Shown piece by piece: positions 52,688 to 61,419 of a stretch of 64,000 bases of DNA. Origin of the DNA: an uncultured Campylobacter sp. (lineage in GTDB: Bacteria; Campylobacterota; Campylobacteria; Campylobacterales; Campylobacteraceae); the NCBI RefSeq assembly GCF_905372745.1, contig NZ_CAJPQR010000003.1, positions 1 to 64,000 of the forward strand. The letters run 5' to 3'. Below the pieces are notes generated by a model that worked only from the letters and a program-made list of their open reading frames with translations, did not search any database and was not told the DNA's origin. Made by a program: the position numbers and the translations under genes. Within the stretch, counting starts at the first letter, position 1. The number at the start of each line of letters is the position of its first letter.

Positions 52688-53233
52688 ATGCAAAAATTTA
52701 AAAAATATCTCCGAAATTTTATCTTTGGCTTCTTGATTGCCCTGCACGTTACGGCGGTCGCGGCGATAAACTACGCTTTTCCGCACTACGACGAGGCGAT
52801 CATTACGGGCGGCGAGGTCAAACGCATGGACAAAGACGGCTTCATCGACGCGCAAAATCCCGCCGACGGTCCGACGCGCGACGTGTACTTTATCTACACG
52901 CGGGAGCTAAACGGCACTAAAGTGATGCCGTATCGAAACGAAGACACGGGCTGGGGCTTACCGCTTTATTTTAAATTTAACTCCGCCGACGTCCAAGCCG
53001 CCGCCCAGAGTCTAGTGGGCGAAGGCAGGGCGCAGATCAAATACTACGGCTGGCGCATCGCGATGCTTGATATGTTTAGAAACGCCGTTTCGGTTAAAAA
53101 GCTAAAAGAGGGCCAAACGCGGGCAAATCCTATTTTTAGCTATATATTTTATGCTTTGACGGCGGTTTCGTTTGCGGTTTGCGCCGTTTTTGTTAGAAGA
53201 AAATTTAAAGACGAGCCAAGCTCAAATTTATAA
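52688..53233 (+). CDS. DUF1523 family membrane protein
   Basis: The 181-residue product has an N-terminal helix (about 10-30), a periplasmic domain and a C-terminal helix (about 148-168). The soluble part carries the DUF1523 pattern: FPHYDEAIITGGEVKRMD, then RDVYFIYTREL, YRNEDTGWGLPLYFKFNSAD and IKYYGWRIAMLDMFRNAVSV. The function of the family is unknown. An AAAGGAC site precedes the ATG. It follows the qNor gene but is separated by a terminator. Confidence 0.85.
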   Translation: MQKFKKYLRNFIFGFLIALHVTAVAAINYAFPHYDEAIITGGEVKRMDKDGFIDAQNPADGPTRDVYFIYTRELNGTKVMPYRNEDTGWGLPLYFKFNSADVQAAAQSLVGEGRAQIKYYGWRIAMLDMFRNAVSVKKLKEGQTRANPIFSYIFYALTAVSFAVCAVFVRRKFKDEPSSNL

Positions 53234-53330
53234 TCCAAGCTAAATTTAAGCAGCTTTTCGTCGCCTCGCTCAAATTTGACTCGGCGAGGGCGGCAAATTT
53301 GACGTAAAATCTGCAGTCAAAAGGATATGC

Positions 53331-53468
53331 GTGAGCGAACTATACATCTTTATCTCCGGGCTTTGCTCTCTGATAAACGAAAATTTAAAAAAGAATTTTT
53401 ATTTTCAGGCGGGATTGTTTTTCGCTATCGTTTTGCTCGGATTTTTGGCGGTTTGGATGCAGGATTAG
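53331..53468 (+). CDS. small single-pass membrane protein (45 residues)
   Basis: A GTG at 53331 with AAAAGGA 7 bases upstream opens a frame ending at TAG 53466-53468. The product begins MSELYIFISGLCSLINENLK and has a clear transmembrane helix, AGLFFAIVLLGFLAVWMQD. It is too short for routine gene calling. It follows the DUF1523 gene by 97 bases. Confidence 0.5.
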   Translation: MSELYIFISGLCSLINENLKKNFYFQAGLFFAIVLLGFLAVWMQD

Positions 53469-53566
53469 TCAAATTTGAGCGGACCAATTTGACTAGGACG
53501 AGCTAAATTAACTAGCGGACGCAAACCGCGTTAAATTTAGCATTAAAAAGCAAATTTAAAAAATCC

Positions 53567-53701
53567 CTAAAAAATATCATTTGCAAAGTAGCCTATAATC
53601 CAAAAACATATCGTGATAGTCGCAAACCAGCCCATCCCTGCGCTTTTGGCATAAAACAAAAAGGCTAGTACGCAAACTAAGGCTAAATCCGTTCTAGTCA
53701 A
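53567..53701 (-). CDS. small membrane protein (44 residues)
   Basis: On the minus strand a TTG (53701-53699) sits 5 bases after GGGAG. It opens a frame with two short hydrophobic segments (LALVCVLAFLFYAKSAGMG and FATITICFWIIGYFANDIF) and ends at TAG 53569-53567. It is convergent with the previous small gene and lies just downstream of the GGDEF/EAL gene. The composition is protein-like; the function is unknown. The remaining bases of the gap (53469-53566 and 53702-53763) show nothing. Confidence 0.45.
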   Translation of the reverse strand: MTRTDLALVCVLAFLFYAKSAGMGWFATITICFWIIGYFANDIF

Positions 53702-53763
53702 ACTTATTCTCCCATACGCGCGCCGCCGTCAAATTTAGCGCAGTATAGTTGCCGTACGCAAAT

Positions 53764-56196
53764 TTACTCTTTTATGTTATCCGGCAGCATCGGTTTGCCT
53801 AGCAAAAATCCCTGCGCGTATTTGATGCCGAATTTTTTTATCTCGGCTAGGATCTCTTCTGAGCTGACAAACTCCGCCACGACGTTGTAGCCCTGTCTTG
53901 CGGCAAAGTCAATGATGGTTTGCAGCAAGTAGCGGGCGTTTTGATCAAACGGTAATTTTTTGATAATCGAGCCGTCGATCTTGATCGTGTCGATATCAAG
54001 CTCCAAGATACGGTAGTAGTTGGAGTAGCCGCTACCGAAATCATCGATCGAGATTTTGCAGTCGTAGGCGCGAACCTTGTTGATGAAATCATTTACGATA
54101 TTATAATCGTCCACGCCTTCGCTCTCTAATATCTCAAAATACACGCGCTCAGGCTTTGAGCAGACGCGTAGCTTTTTCTCTATGAGCTCTCTTATGCTCT
54201 CGTTTGTGATATCGCTACTTGAAAGGTTCATCGAAAAGCCCACGTTTTCAAATCTCTCGACTAGCCTAAAGACGTGTTCGATGACCTTTTTGGTTATGTC
54301 GTTATAAAGCGAGATTTTCTTTGCGATATCAAGAAATTCGCCCGGATAGCGTATCTTGCCGTTTTCGTCGATGAGGCGCACGAGCACTTCGTAGTATTTG
54401 ATCCGCGCGCCTTGGCCGGATACGTCGTAGATGGGCTGGCACTCGACGATAACGGTATCGTTATATAGGGCGCTTTCGATGGTGCGCGACATGATTTGGT
54501 TGTGATAATACTGCTGCTCGATGTAGCTATTTTCGGTATAAAACTGCGCCGCTTCGCCCCTTTGCACGGCCTCGTGGTGCGCTAGCATGGCTTGAGTTAG
54601 GCGGTTTGTCTGCACCGTGTCTTGAGGCATGCTGACGCCTAAAGTTATTTTTATGTTAGGTATGGATTCGCGCTCGCCGTCTACGGTTACGTAGAGGTTT
54701 TGCGTTTTGAAATAATCTACGAATCGCTTAGCGTCCCTGTTTGCGTCTTCGCCGTTATACCAGATGCAAAACTCGTCAAACTGCACTCTGTAGATATCCG
54801 CGTCCATCGCGTAAGTATCTATACAAAGCTTTAGCGTAGAGGCAAACGAGGCGATGATAAGGTCTACGGTTTTGGTCTTGTAAAAAAATCTAAAATCCAT
54901 AAAATTGTTTATGTTTATGTAGATTATCATCCCGCTAGGATGGCGCTCCATGCGCTGCGTGAGCGCGAAATAGCTACCAAATCCCGTCAGCTTGTCTATG
55001 AGGGCTTCGTTTTGTAGCTGCTTGTTTTTATCTTCGAGCTCTTTTGTTATCGCTATCTCTTTGGTTCTATCAAATTTGATCGCCATATAGCCGTCTTTGT
55101 AGCCTTTTTCGTTAAAAAGCGGCGAGAAAACGACCTGTTCGCGTATTAATTTACCGCTTTTGGTTTTGCTGATTAGCTCATCAGCGCGCCAGATATTATC
55201 GTTTTCTATCGTGTCTATCATTCTTTGATAAAACTCTTGCGGATGTAAGCCCGATTTTAGTAAATTTATATTTTTGCCGCTTATTTCTTCAAATTTATAA
55301 CCCGAGTTTTGCTCGAAAATTTTATTTACGTACCTGACTTGCTTATTTAGATCGGTAAAAGCGATGGAGTTAAAGCTGTTATCTACGGCTTGTTCGAAGC
55401 GATTTAGCAGTCTGATGTTGTTTCTAGCCCTAATGTACGATAGATAAATAAACGCCGCCGTAATCCCGAAAAGTACGAACACAAAAATCGTCGTACCGCG
55501 TAAATTCGACGTTACGCGCTCTACGTAGGCATCGTTTTTGCTTCTTAGCTCGTATAGCTTTTTGCTTAGATTTAAATCTTGTATGCTAGCTAGCGTCCGG
55601 TCTGCTTCCTCGTAGCGACGCAGCAGCCTTTGCGCGCTTTGTAAAAAATCTTTCTCGCGCTCGTTTAAATTTAGACTCTCATAGCTTTTTAGTAGCTCTT
55701 TAGCGCCGTTTATATCGGCGTTTATACCGTATCTAATCAGCAAAATTTTAGGCAGCAGTTCGCTAAAACGTGAGTTGTTTAAAGAGCTAAATTTCAGCAT
55801 CGTTTCTTCAAAACTAAGCTTTGCTAGAGCGCTAAGGGAGTTAAATTTATCGATTAGCTCGCTTTTTTTATCAAACGCTTCTCGTATCTCGTTTATCGCT
55901 CCCTCGCCGATAGCTAGCCGCTCAAACGATGCCAGCTTGCCGGAGCTTAAATTTAACAAATCGTTTTTAAGACTGGCCGCATATCTCATCGTCGCATCGT
56001 AATCAGCCTGCAAAAACGTCCTTTTTAGCGCAAAGTCTATCTCGTCGTCGGAGTCCATCATGTCTTCTATCGCGCCTTTGTATTCGTAGGCTTTGATTAC
56101 GTCTTTGGTGGCTTTTTGCGTCATCACCGTACCGAAAAACGCGATGCAAGCGATGATGAAAAGTAAAATTTTGTGAAAGATTATCTTGTGTTTCAT
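53764..56196 (-). CDS. membrane-bound PAS-GGDEF-EAL protein, probable c-di-GMP phosphodiesterase
   Basis: The 810-residue protein has a transmembrane helix (about 8-24), a helical periplasmic sensor region (about 25-232), a second helix (about 233-255), a PAS domain (about 262-385), a GGDEF fold (about 395-555) and an EAL domain (about 565-805). The GGDEF motif is degenerate (VQFDEF), so synthesis is unlikely. The EAL catalytic set looks complete: EVLVR, FSMNLSSSD, YFEILESE, IDDFGSGYS, IKIDGS and the final AEFVSSEE. It should therefore degrade c-di-GMP in response to a periplasmic signal. It overlaps the upstream peroxidase gene by 4 bases. Confidence 0.92.
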   Translation of the reverse strand: MKHKIIFHKILLFIIACIAFFGTVMTQKATKDVIKAYEYKGAIEDMMDSDDEIDFALKRTFLQADYDATMRYAASLKNDLLNLSSGKLASFERLAIGEGAINEIREAFDKKSELIDKFNSLSALAKLSFEETMLKFSSLNNSRFSELLPKILLIRYGINADINGAKELLKSYESLNLNEREKDFLQSAQRLLRRYEEADRTLASIQDLNLSKKLYELRSKNDAYVERVTSNLRGTTIFVFVLFGITAAFIYLSYIRARNNIRLLNRFEQAVDNSFNSIAFTDLNKQVRYVNKIFEQNSGYKFEEISGKNINLLKSGLHPQEFYQRMIDTIENDNIWRADELISKTKSGKLIREQVVFSPLFNEKGYKDGYMAIKFDRTKEIAITKELEDKNKQLQNEALIDKLTGFGSYFALTQRMERHPSGMIIYININNFMDFRFFYKTKTVDLIIASFASTLKLCIDTYAMDADIYRVQFDEFCIWYNGEDANRDAKRFVDYFKTQNLYVTVDGERESIPNIKITLGVSMPQDTVQTNRLTQAMLAHHEAVQRGEAAQFYTENSYIEQQYYHNQIMSRTIESALYNDTVIVECQPIYDVSGQGARIKYYEVLVRLIDENGKIRYPGEFLDIAKKISLYNDITKKVIEHVFRLVERFENVGFSMNLSSSDITNESIRELIEKKLRVCSKPERVYFEILESEGVDDYNIVNDFINKVRAYDCKISIDDFGSGYSNYYRILELDIDTIKIDGSIIKKLPFDQNARYLLQTIIDFAARQGYNVVAEFVSSEEILAEIKKFGIKYAQGFLLGKPMLPDNIKE

Positions 56197-57068
56197 TTTA
56201 AAATTTCCGGTCGTTCGCCGCTTAAAGCAAGCAAAAATTTATAAAGCAACTGCGTCTGCTCATCGCTTAACTCGTAGCCGATACGCTCTTTGGCGATAAA
56301 TTTTATCGCGTCTTTTAGATCCGCTATCTCGCCGCTATAAAGATAGGGCGCGGTCTTTTCGATATTTCTTAGGCTAGGCACTTTGTAGCGAATCTGTTTG
56401 CCTTTATCGCCGGAGCTTAGCTCGTAGTAGATATTACCGCCTAGATTGACCCCGCTGTGGCAGTTTATACAGCCGATTTTTTTAAATAGCTCAAACCCGC
56501 GCTTTTCGTCGCCACTTAGCGCGTTCTCGTCGCCGCCGATAAATTTGTCGAATTTGGCGTTTGGCGTAACGAGGGCTTTTTCGAAATTTACCAGCGCGTC
56601 GGCGATGTTTTCAAAGCTTACGCCGCCCGGGTAAAGCCGCTCGAACTCTTTTTTATAAACCGCGTTTAGACCGACCTTTTCTTCTAGCTTTTTAGGCTCC
56701 TCGCCCAACTGCTCTTTGCCGGTTAGACTCTGTTTTACCTGCTCTTTGATATCTTTTACGCGGCCGTCTTTAAAAAATATAAAATTTAACGCCGAATTTA
56801 GCGCCGTAGGCGGGCTGGCTTCTTTGTCGGCGGAGATTTTTATGTTTTTTTTACTCGTGCCGCTTAGCTCCCAGTAAAGGTTGTGGCATTTCTCGCAAGA
56901 TACCGTGCCGCCGGGGCTTAGAGACGCGTCAAAAAAGAGCTTTTTGCCTAGCCGCGCTTTTTCGTCGTCGTATTCAAGCGGCGCCGCCGGACTTAGCGAG
57001 GATGCGAAAATCTCGGCGCAAAAAAAGGGCAAAATGCAAAAAAATATCAGCAAAAACGCTCGCGCCAA
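56193..57068 (-). CDS. di-heme cytochrome c peroxidase family protein
   Basis: The 291-residue product has a signal peptide (about 1-22) and two heme c sites, SCEKCHNL (about 57-64) and IGCINCHSGVN (about 198-208), the pattern of the CcpA/MauG family. Landmarks include KLFFDASLSPGGTVSCEKCH, LNSALNFIFFKDGR and VPSLRNIEKTAPY. It should reduce hydrogen peroxide in the periplasm with cytochrome c electrons. At 291 residues it is at the short end of the family. It is coupled to the downstream GGDEF/EAL gene, an unusual pairing. Confidence 0.9.
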   Translation of the reverse strand: MARAFLLIFFCILPFFCAEIFASSLSPAAPLEYDDEKARLGKKLFFDASLSPGGTVSCEKCHNLYWELSGTSKKNIKISADKEASPPTALNSALNFIFFKDGRVKDIKEQVKQSLTGKEQLGEEPKKLEEKVGLNAVYKKEFERLYPGGVSFENIADALVNFEKALVTPNAKFDKFIGGDENALSGDEKRGFELFKKIGCINCHSGVNLGGNIYYELSSGDKGKQIRYKVPSLRNIEKTAPYLYSGEIADLKDAIKFIAKERIGYELSDEQTQLLYKFLLALSGERPEILK

Positions 57069-57111
57069 TAAAAATCCTTTTTAAATTTTAAATAAATAAA
57101 GCGATTATATC

Positions 57112-57831
57112 TTAAAAAACCAAAAGCTTCATTGAAGAGACGATTTTTTCCGTCACGAGGCCGTCTTTCGCGATGCTTTCTAGCCGCGATCTGACCGCGT
57201 TTTCCTCGTGCGCGAAATTTGCTATCTGTAAATGCCAAAGCGCGTTTTGCGTCATCTCCTCAAGCGTGCGTTTTTGTTCGCGAGATTCTTCTAGCACGCA
57301 GGAGTTAAAGGCGATATTTTCGCGGCGCAGGTAGTCTTCAAAAAAATTAGCCTTTTCTTTAAAGCACCCTCTCTGCGAGCCTTCGTAAAAAAGCTCCAAA
57401 ACGCTTGAATAACGCGGTTTATTCCACCAAAGATAGACCCTTTTTTCGCCCAAATTTATAAATTTACTAAAATCCTCCTCATCCGCGATCGCGGGGCTCA
57501 TCGTGCTAAAAGCAACGTCGTAAACGCGGTTTGGATTAAAGTTTTTAAAATCGCTTTGCACGGCGGTTAAATTTGAAATATTAAATTTAGCCGCGTCTTC
57601 GAGCATGACTTTTAGCATTTCGCCCGAGATATCCATGCCGGTTATCTCGTGGCAAATTTGCGCTAAAAGTAGCGTATGCACGCCCGTGCCGCAGCCGATA
57701 TCCACGACGCTTTTGTTCTCAAATTTGACGCCGAACTCCTCAATCTTAGCGTATAGCTGCCTTTGAAAAACGCTTGGCTCGCCCGTAAATCTCGTATAGC
57801 TTGACGCCTTTTTGTCCCACATCTCTTTCAT
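57112..57831 (-). CDS. class I SAM-dependent methyltransferase
   Basis: The 239-residue protein has motif I VVDIGCGTGVHTLLLAQ (about residues 40-56), motif II GMDISGEML, and the post-I segment AVQSDFKNF. The N-terminus MWDKKASSYTRFTGEPSVFQ is typical of small-molecule methyltransferases. The C-terminal half has no further family marks, so the substrate is unknown. It is divergent from the thioesterase gene. Confidence 0.87.
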   Translation of the reverse strand: MKEMWDKKASSYTRFTGEPSVFQRQLYAKIEEFGVKFENKSVVDIGCGTGVHTLLLAQICHEITGMDISGEMLKVMLEDAAKFNISNLTAVQSDFKNFNPNRVYDVAFSTMSPAIADEEDFSKFINLGEKRVYLWWNKPRYSSVLELFYEGSQRGCFKEKANFFEDYLRRENIAFNSCVLEESREQKRTLEEMTQNALWHLQIANFAHEENAVRSRLESIAKDGLVTEKIVSSMKLLVF

Positions 57832-57882
57832 TTTGTTTGCCTTTAAATTTTTGCTACAATTTTAGCGTTTTTAGGAGCGAAA

Positions 57883-58278
57883 ATGAAAATTTTTTACTAC
57901 GAATTTACCGTGGGCGAGGATGCTATCGACGTGAATCATCACGCAAATAACGCTCACTACGTCATCTGGATGCAAGAAGCGGCAAACGCGCACTCAAACG
58001 CCGTGGGCGACCTCATAGAGACAAATCTCGCGCAAAACCGCACGTGGATGGTGCGTAGGCACGAGATAGACTATCTGGGGCAGCTATTTTTGGGCGATAA
58101 GGTGCGCGTGAAAACATGGACGCAGCCCGAAAAACGAAGCTGCTCGAAGCGCTTTTACGAGTTTAGCAAGGATGGCGCGCTGGTCGCTAGCGCAGTGACG
58201 ACTTACGTATTTTATGATCTCGCACGCGGTCGTCCGATCGCGATACCGCCGGAGATTGCAAAGCTTTACGAGGATTAG
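57883..58278 (+). CDS. hotdog-fold acyl-CoA thioesterase
   Basis: The 131-residue product is of the YbgC/FadM (4HBT) type. The conserved N-terminal motif is VNHHANNAHYVIWMQEAANAHS, equivalent to the family's DxxGHVNNxxY, though with Asn in place of the usual catalytic Asp. This is followed by VRRHEIDYLGQLFLGDKV and the KRFYEF strand. It probably hydrolyses acyl-CoA thioesters in the cytoplasm. It has a GGAGCG site and stands alone. Confidence 0.85.
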   Translation: MKIFYYEFTVGEDAIDVNHHANNAHYVIWMQEAANAHSNAVGDLIETNLAQNRTWMVRRHEIDYLGQLFLGDKVRVKTWTQPEKRSCSKRFYEFSKDGALVASAVTTYVFYDLARGRPIAIPPEIAKLYED

Positions 58279-58454
58279 TTTTAAATCACCCGCGTCAAAT
58301 TTGATTTTTAAATTTGACGTAGCAACCGCTTTAAATTTAGCAGACCGCGTTTTTATAAATTTGAGGCGAAATTTGCTCGCTAAGTAGTTTTTTAAATTTA
58401 ATGCCAGTAAGCAAATTTGAGTTCGGAATTTGTCGTCAAATTTAAGCGAAAATT

Positions 58455-58829
58455 TTAAAAGCAATCGTCGCAAACGCCCTTAACTACGACACTTTTGACG
58501 TGATTTTGTTTTAGGCGCGGCATGTCGATATTGGTCATCTTATGGCAGACGTCGCAGACGAAATACGCCTTTGCTCCGCTTTCAAGTTCGTAGAAATTTT
58601 TGCGGTTATTTTCGCTTTTTAGCACGATGCCCTTAGCTTCAAAAAGGTCCATACAGCGGTAAAACGTGGTTTTGTTTGCGCCTATTTGGGCTAAAATTTC
58701 ATCATAACTAAGCGGCGCGGCGGCGGCGTGTAAAATGTGTAAAATCTCTAGTCTAAGCGGAGTGATTTTGATATCATTTTTCGTTAAAAGCTCCTCAAAA
58801 CCCGCTTTTTCTTCCAAATTTTCGCTCAT
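58455..58829 (-). CDS. Fur-family regulator, probable zinc repressor (Zur)
   Basis: The 124-residue product has the Fur winged helix (about 15-85; ITPLRLEILHILHAAAAPLSYDEIL, TTFYRCMDLFEAKGIV) and a short C-terminal part with the structural CxxC pairs (FVCDVCHKM and VCDDCF). The usual histidine-rich dimerisation segment is reduced, as in several Zur proteins. It is divergent from the zinc-binding protein gene of the znu operon with a dyad between their promoters, so it likely represses zinc uptake. The metal is inferred from context. Confidence 0.82.
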   Translation of the reverse strand: MSENLEEKAGFEELLTKNDIKITPLRLEILHILHAAAAPLSYDEILAQIGANKTTFYRCMDLFEAKGIVLKSENNRKNFYELESGAKAYFVCDVCHKMTNIDMPRLKQNHVKSVVVKGVCDDCF

Positions 58830-58859
58830 ATTTTTCCTCCGCGTTAAGAATTTTAGGGT

Positions 58860-58909
58860 ATTATACCTTGAGAAAAATTAATTTGCAACTAAGTTGCTTT
58901 TGATATAAT
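58860..58909. promoter_or_regulatory. divergent promoters and putative Zur operator
   Basis: ATTATA (58860-58865) is a minus-strand TATAAT for the regulator gene, and TATAAT at 58904-58909 serves znuA. Between them, GCAACTAAGTTGC (58885-58897) is a perfect 13-base dyad immediately upstream of the znuA -10 element. This is a good position for a repressor site controlling znuA. Confidence 0.6.
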
Positions 58910-58941
58910 TTCGCCCAAATTTTAACACGGAAAGGATAAAA

Positions 58942-59853
58942 ATGAGAAAAATTTTCGCGTTTTTATGTTTGGGTTTAGTAGCGCTATACGCCAAAGGGCA
59001 AGTTAGCGTCAGTATTTTGCCGCAGGAGTATTTCGTCAAGCAAATCGCGGGCGACGCGGTCGAGGTAAACGTGATGGTAGGCAAAGGAGCCGACCCGCAC
59101 ACGTACGAACCAAAACCGAAACAAATGACCGCGCTTGAAAAAAGCGATCTATACTTTGCTATCGGGATCGAGTTTGAAGATGCTTGGTTGCCGAAATTTC
59201 AAAAATCTTATCCAAACCTTAAAATCGTAAAAACCGATGAGGGCGTGGAAAAGATCAAATTTGAAGGTCATCACGAGCACGCAGATCACGATCATCACCA
59301 TGACGCCAAGCATGAGCATAAAAACGAACACGCAGATCACGATCACCACGATCACGAGCATAACCACGGCGAATTTGACCCGCACATCTGGCTAGATCCC
59401 GTCTTGGTAAAGATCCAAGCTAAAAATATCGCCGCCGCGCTAAGCGAAAAATATCCCGAGAACAAGGCGCTTTTCGAGGCGAATTTGGCTAAATTTGAAG
59501 CACAGCTTGACGAGCTTGACGGCTTTATCAAAAGCACTCTAGCAAACGTCAAAAACCGCGAATTTATCGTCTATCACCCGTCTTGGGGCTACTTCGCTAA
59601 ACGCTACGATCTAGAGCAAATCGCAATCGAAGTAGATGGCAAAGAACCAAAACCGGCCGAGCTAAAAGAGCTCATCGAGGAGGCTAAAGAGCACGGCGTG
59701 AAGGTCATTTTCGTCGCTCCGCAGTTTTCTAAAAAAGCCGCGCAAACCGTCGCCAAAGAAAGCGGCGCAAGCGTCGTAGAGATCGATCAACTGCCGCTTG
59801 ATTGGGACGCCGAGCTACGCAAAACGGCGCAAATTTTCGCAAAGAGCCTATAA
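58942..59853 (+). CDS. znuA: zinc ABC transporter substrate-binding protein
   Basis: The 303-residue periplasmic protein has a signal peptide (about 1-20). Metal-binding histidines are in ADPHTYEPKPKQM and IVYHPSWGYFAKRY, and the closing acidic residue is in VEIDQLPLDWD. Between them is a long flexible loop with about 20 histidines alternating with Asp, Glu and Lys (about residues 110-145), the mark of zinc-type rather than manganese-type binding proteins. It starts the znu operon and is followed directly by the NicO-type gene (no spacer). Confidence 0.94.
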   Translation: MRKIFAFLCLGLVALYAKGQVSVSILPQEYFVKQIAGDAVEVNVMVGKGADPHTYEPKPKQMTALEKSDLYFAIGIEFEDAWLPKFQKSYPNLKIVKTDEGVEKIKFEGHHEHADHDHHHDAKHEHKNEHADHDHHDHEHNHGEFDPHIWLDPVLVKIQAKNIAAALSEKYPENKALFEANLAKFEAQLDELDGFIKSTLANVKNREFIVYHPSWGYFAKRYDLEQIAIEVDGKEPKPAELKELIEEAKEHGVKVIFVAPQFSKKAAQTVAKESGASVVEIDQLPLDWDAELRKTAQIFAKSL

Positions 59854-61419
59854 ATGAAATTCGGACGCATACTCGCTATTTTCGCGCTTTTTGCGTCCTT
59901 TTTTAGCTTCGCGCACGCCTGCGCGCTATGCGCGCTTTACACTCCGACCGCACACGCCGACATTAAATTTAACCTGCAAGGCGAGACGATAAAAACGGCC
60001 GCCGTAACCTGGACATTTTCTGAAAATTTCACCGAACTCACGCTACAAAGCTACGACGAAAACGCCGATAAGGCGCTTAGCAAAAACGAAGCATGGAAGG
60101 TGCAAAAATCCCTACTCGACTACATCGTGCCGCGCGGCTACCTAACTAGCGTGGGCTACTACGACGGCGCGGGCGAGACCGTAAATTTGCATACCAAAAC
60201 GCTCTCGCAACGCGTCTATCTGGAGGGCGGCAGGCTAAATTTCGAGTATATTTTAGAGCTAAATTTAGCGGTCAAAGACGGCCGCGTCGTCACGGTCGAG
60301 ATTTTTGACCGCGAGGGATTTTTTAACTTTAAAATAAGCTCGCCAGACCCCTACGCTCTCACCGATAAAATTTATCTCGTACCAAACGTAAATTTGAGCG
60401 CGGCATTTTTTGAAATGACTTCAAAAGCGCCCAAAATAGAGCCCGCAAAGCCCGAACTTAGCTCGCTAGTTAAAGCACAAAATAAGCAGAATTTAGAGCA
60501 AATCGACGCCGAGGATAGGGCTAAATTTGACTCGGTTTCCGGCATGAGCCTTCAGTTTTTAGAGCGCTTAAAAGAGCTCATCAAGATAAATAGCGCCGAA
60601 CTAAACGCGCTAAATTTCGCCCTGCTGGCTGCGGTTAGCTTCTTTTACGGCTTTTTGCATGCCGCCGGCCCCGGGCATGCTAAGATGCTGACGGCTAGCT
60701 ACTTCGTCGCAAACGGCGGCAGCTACTCGCGCGCGCTGGCTTTTGCGATGAAGGTCGGCTTCGCACACGTGGCGGGGGCGTTTTTGCTCGTGCTTTTTAG
60801 CTACGTTTTTTTAAACGCGTTTTTGACGGACAAGGTCAGCGACATAGCGGGCGCGATGACGAAAATATCGGCCGTAGCGATCGTTTGCGTGAGCCTTTAT
60901 ATGATCTACGCCAAGCTTAAAAAAACGGCGCTAAAGCCTAAATTTAGCTTTGCTATCGCGTCCGTTTCTGGCGAAAAAGGCGCAAATGGGGCGAGTAAAG
61001 TTTTTGGTTCAAATTTAGCCTCCGCGTCAAATTTGAGCGCAAATTCCGTCAAATTTGATCCCGCCGCTCACGAAAGCGAGTGCGGCTGCGCGGCTTGCAT
61101 GGCCTCTAACGAAGTGCCGAAAACCGCTAGCGAGTGGCTCGTGGTGCTAGCAGGATCGCTCGTGCCGTGTCCTGGCACGCTGCTGGTTTTCGTGCTGGCA
61201 TTTAGCCTAAACAGCTATGCGGCGGGGCTTGCTAGCGGCCTGTTTATGGGGCTTGGCATGGGCGCGGTGATATTTCTAGCCGCCGTTTGCGGCTTTAAGC
61301 TAAAGGGCGCGGTAAGATTTCGCGCGCTGCGGACTTGCTGCGAGTTTGCCGCGCTTTTTGTGATGCTGGGGCTCGGCGTTTTTATGTTTTATATTTCGGG
61401 TAAGGTGAGCGTTTTATGA
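59854..61419 (+). CDS. DUF1007 / NicO-type (RcnA-like) metal transport protein
   Basis: The 521-residue product has a signal peptide, an N-terminal DUF1007 domain in the periplasm (about 20-190, with HACALCAL and HADIKFNL) and a C-terminal NicO membrane domain with six helices. The domain contains FLHAAGPGHAKMLTA, the metal-motif of RcnA-type proteins, and a second half with VPCPGTLLVFVLAFS. A polar loop between helices carries SECGCAAC, a possible metal site. Similar genes occur in znu-type loci; a role in zinc or nickel movement is inferred. It sits between znuA and znuC and overlaps znuC by 4 bases. Confidence 0.82.
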   Translation: MKFGRILAIFALFASFFSFAHACALCALYTPTAHADIKFNLQGETIKTAAVTWTFSENFTELTLQSYDENADKALSKNEAWKVQKSLLDYIVPRGYLTSVGYYDGAGETVNLHTKTLSQRVYLEGGRLNFEYILELNLAVKDGRVVTVEIFDREGFFNFKISSPDPYALTDKIYLVPNVNLSAAFFEMTSKAPKIEPAKPELSSLVKAQNKQNLEQIDAEDRAKFDSVSGMSLQFLERLKELIKINSAELNALNFALLAAVSFFYGFLHAAGPGHAKMLTASYFVANGGSYSRALAFAMKVGFAHVAGAFLLVLFSYVFLNAFLTDKVSDIAGAMTKISAVAIVCVSLYMIYAKLKKTALKPKFSFAIASVSGEKGANGASKVFGSNLASASNLSANSVKFDPAAHESECGCAACMASNEVPKTASEWLVVLAGSLVPCPGTLLVFVLAFSLNSYAAGLASGLFMGLGMGAVIFLAAVCGFKLKGAVRFRALRTCCEFAALFVMLGLGVFMFYISGKVSVL

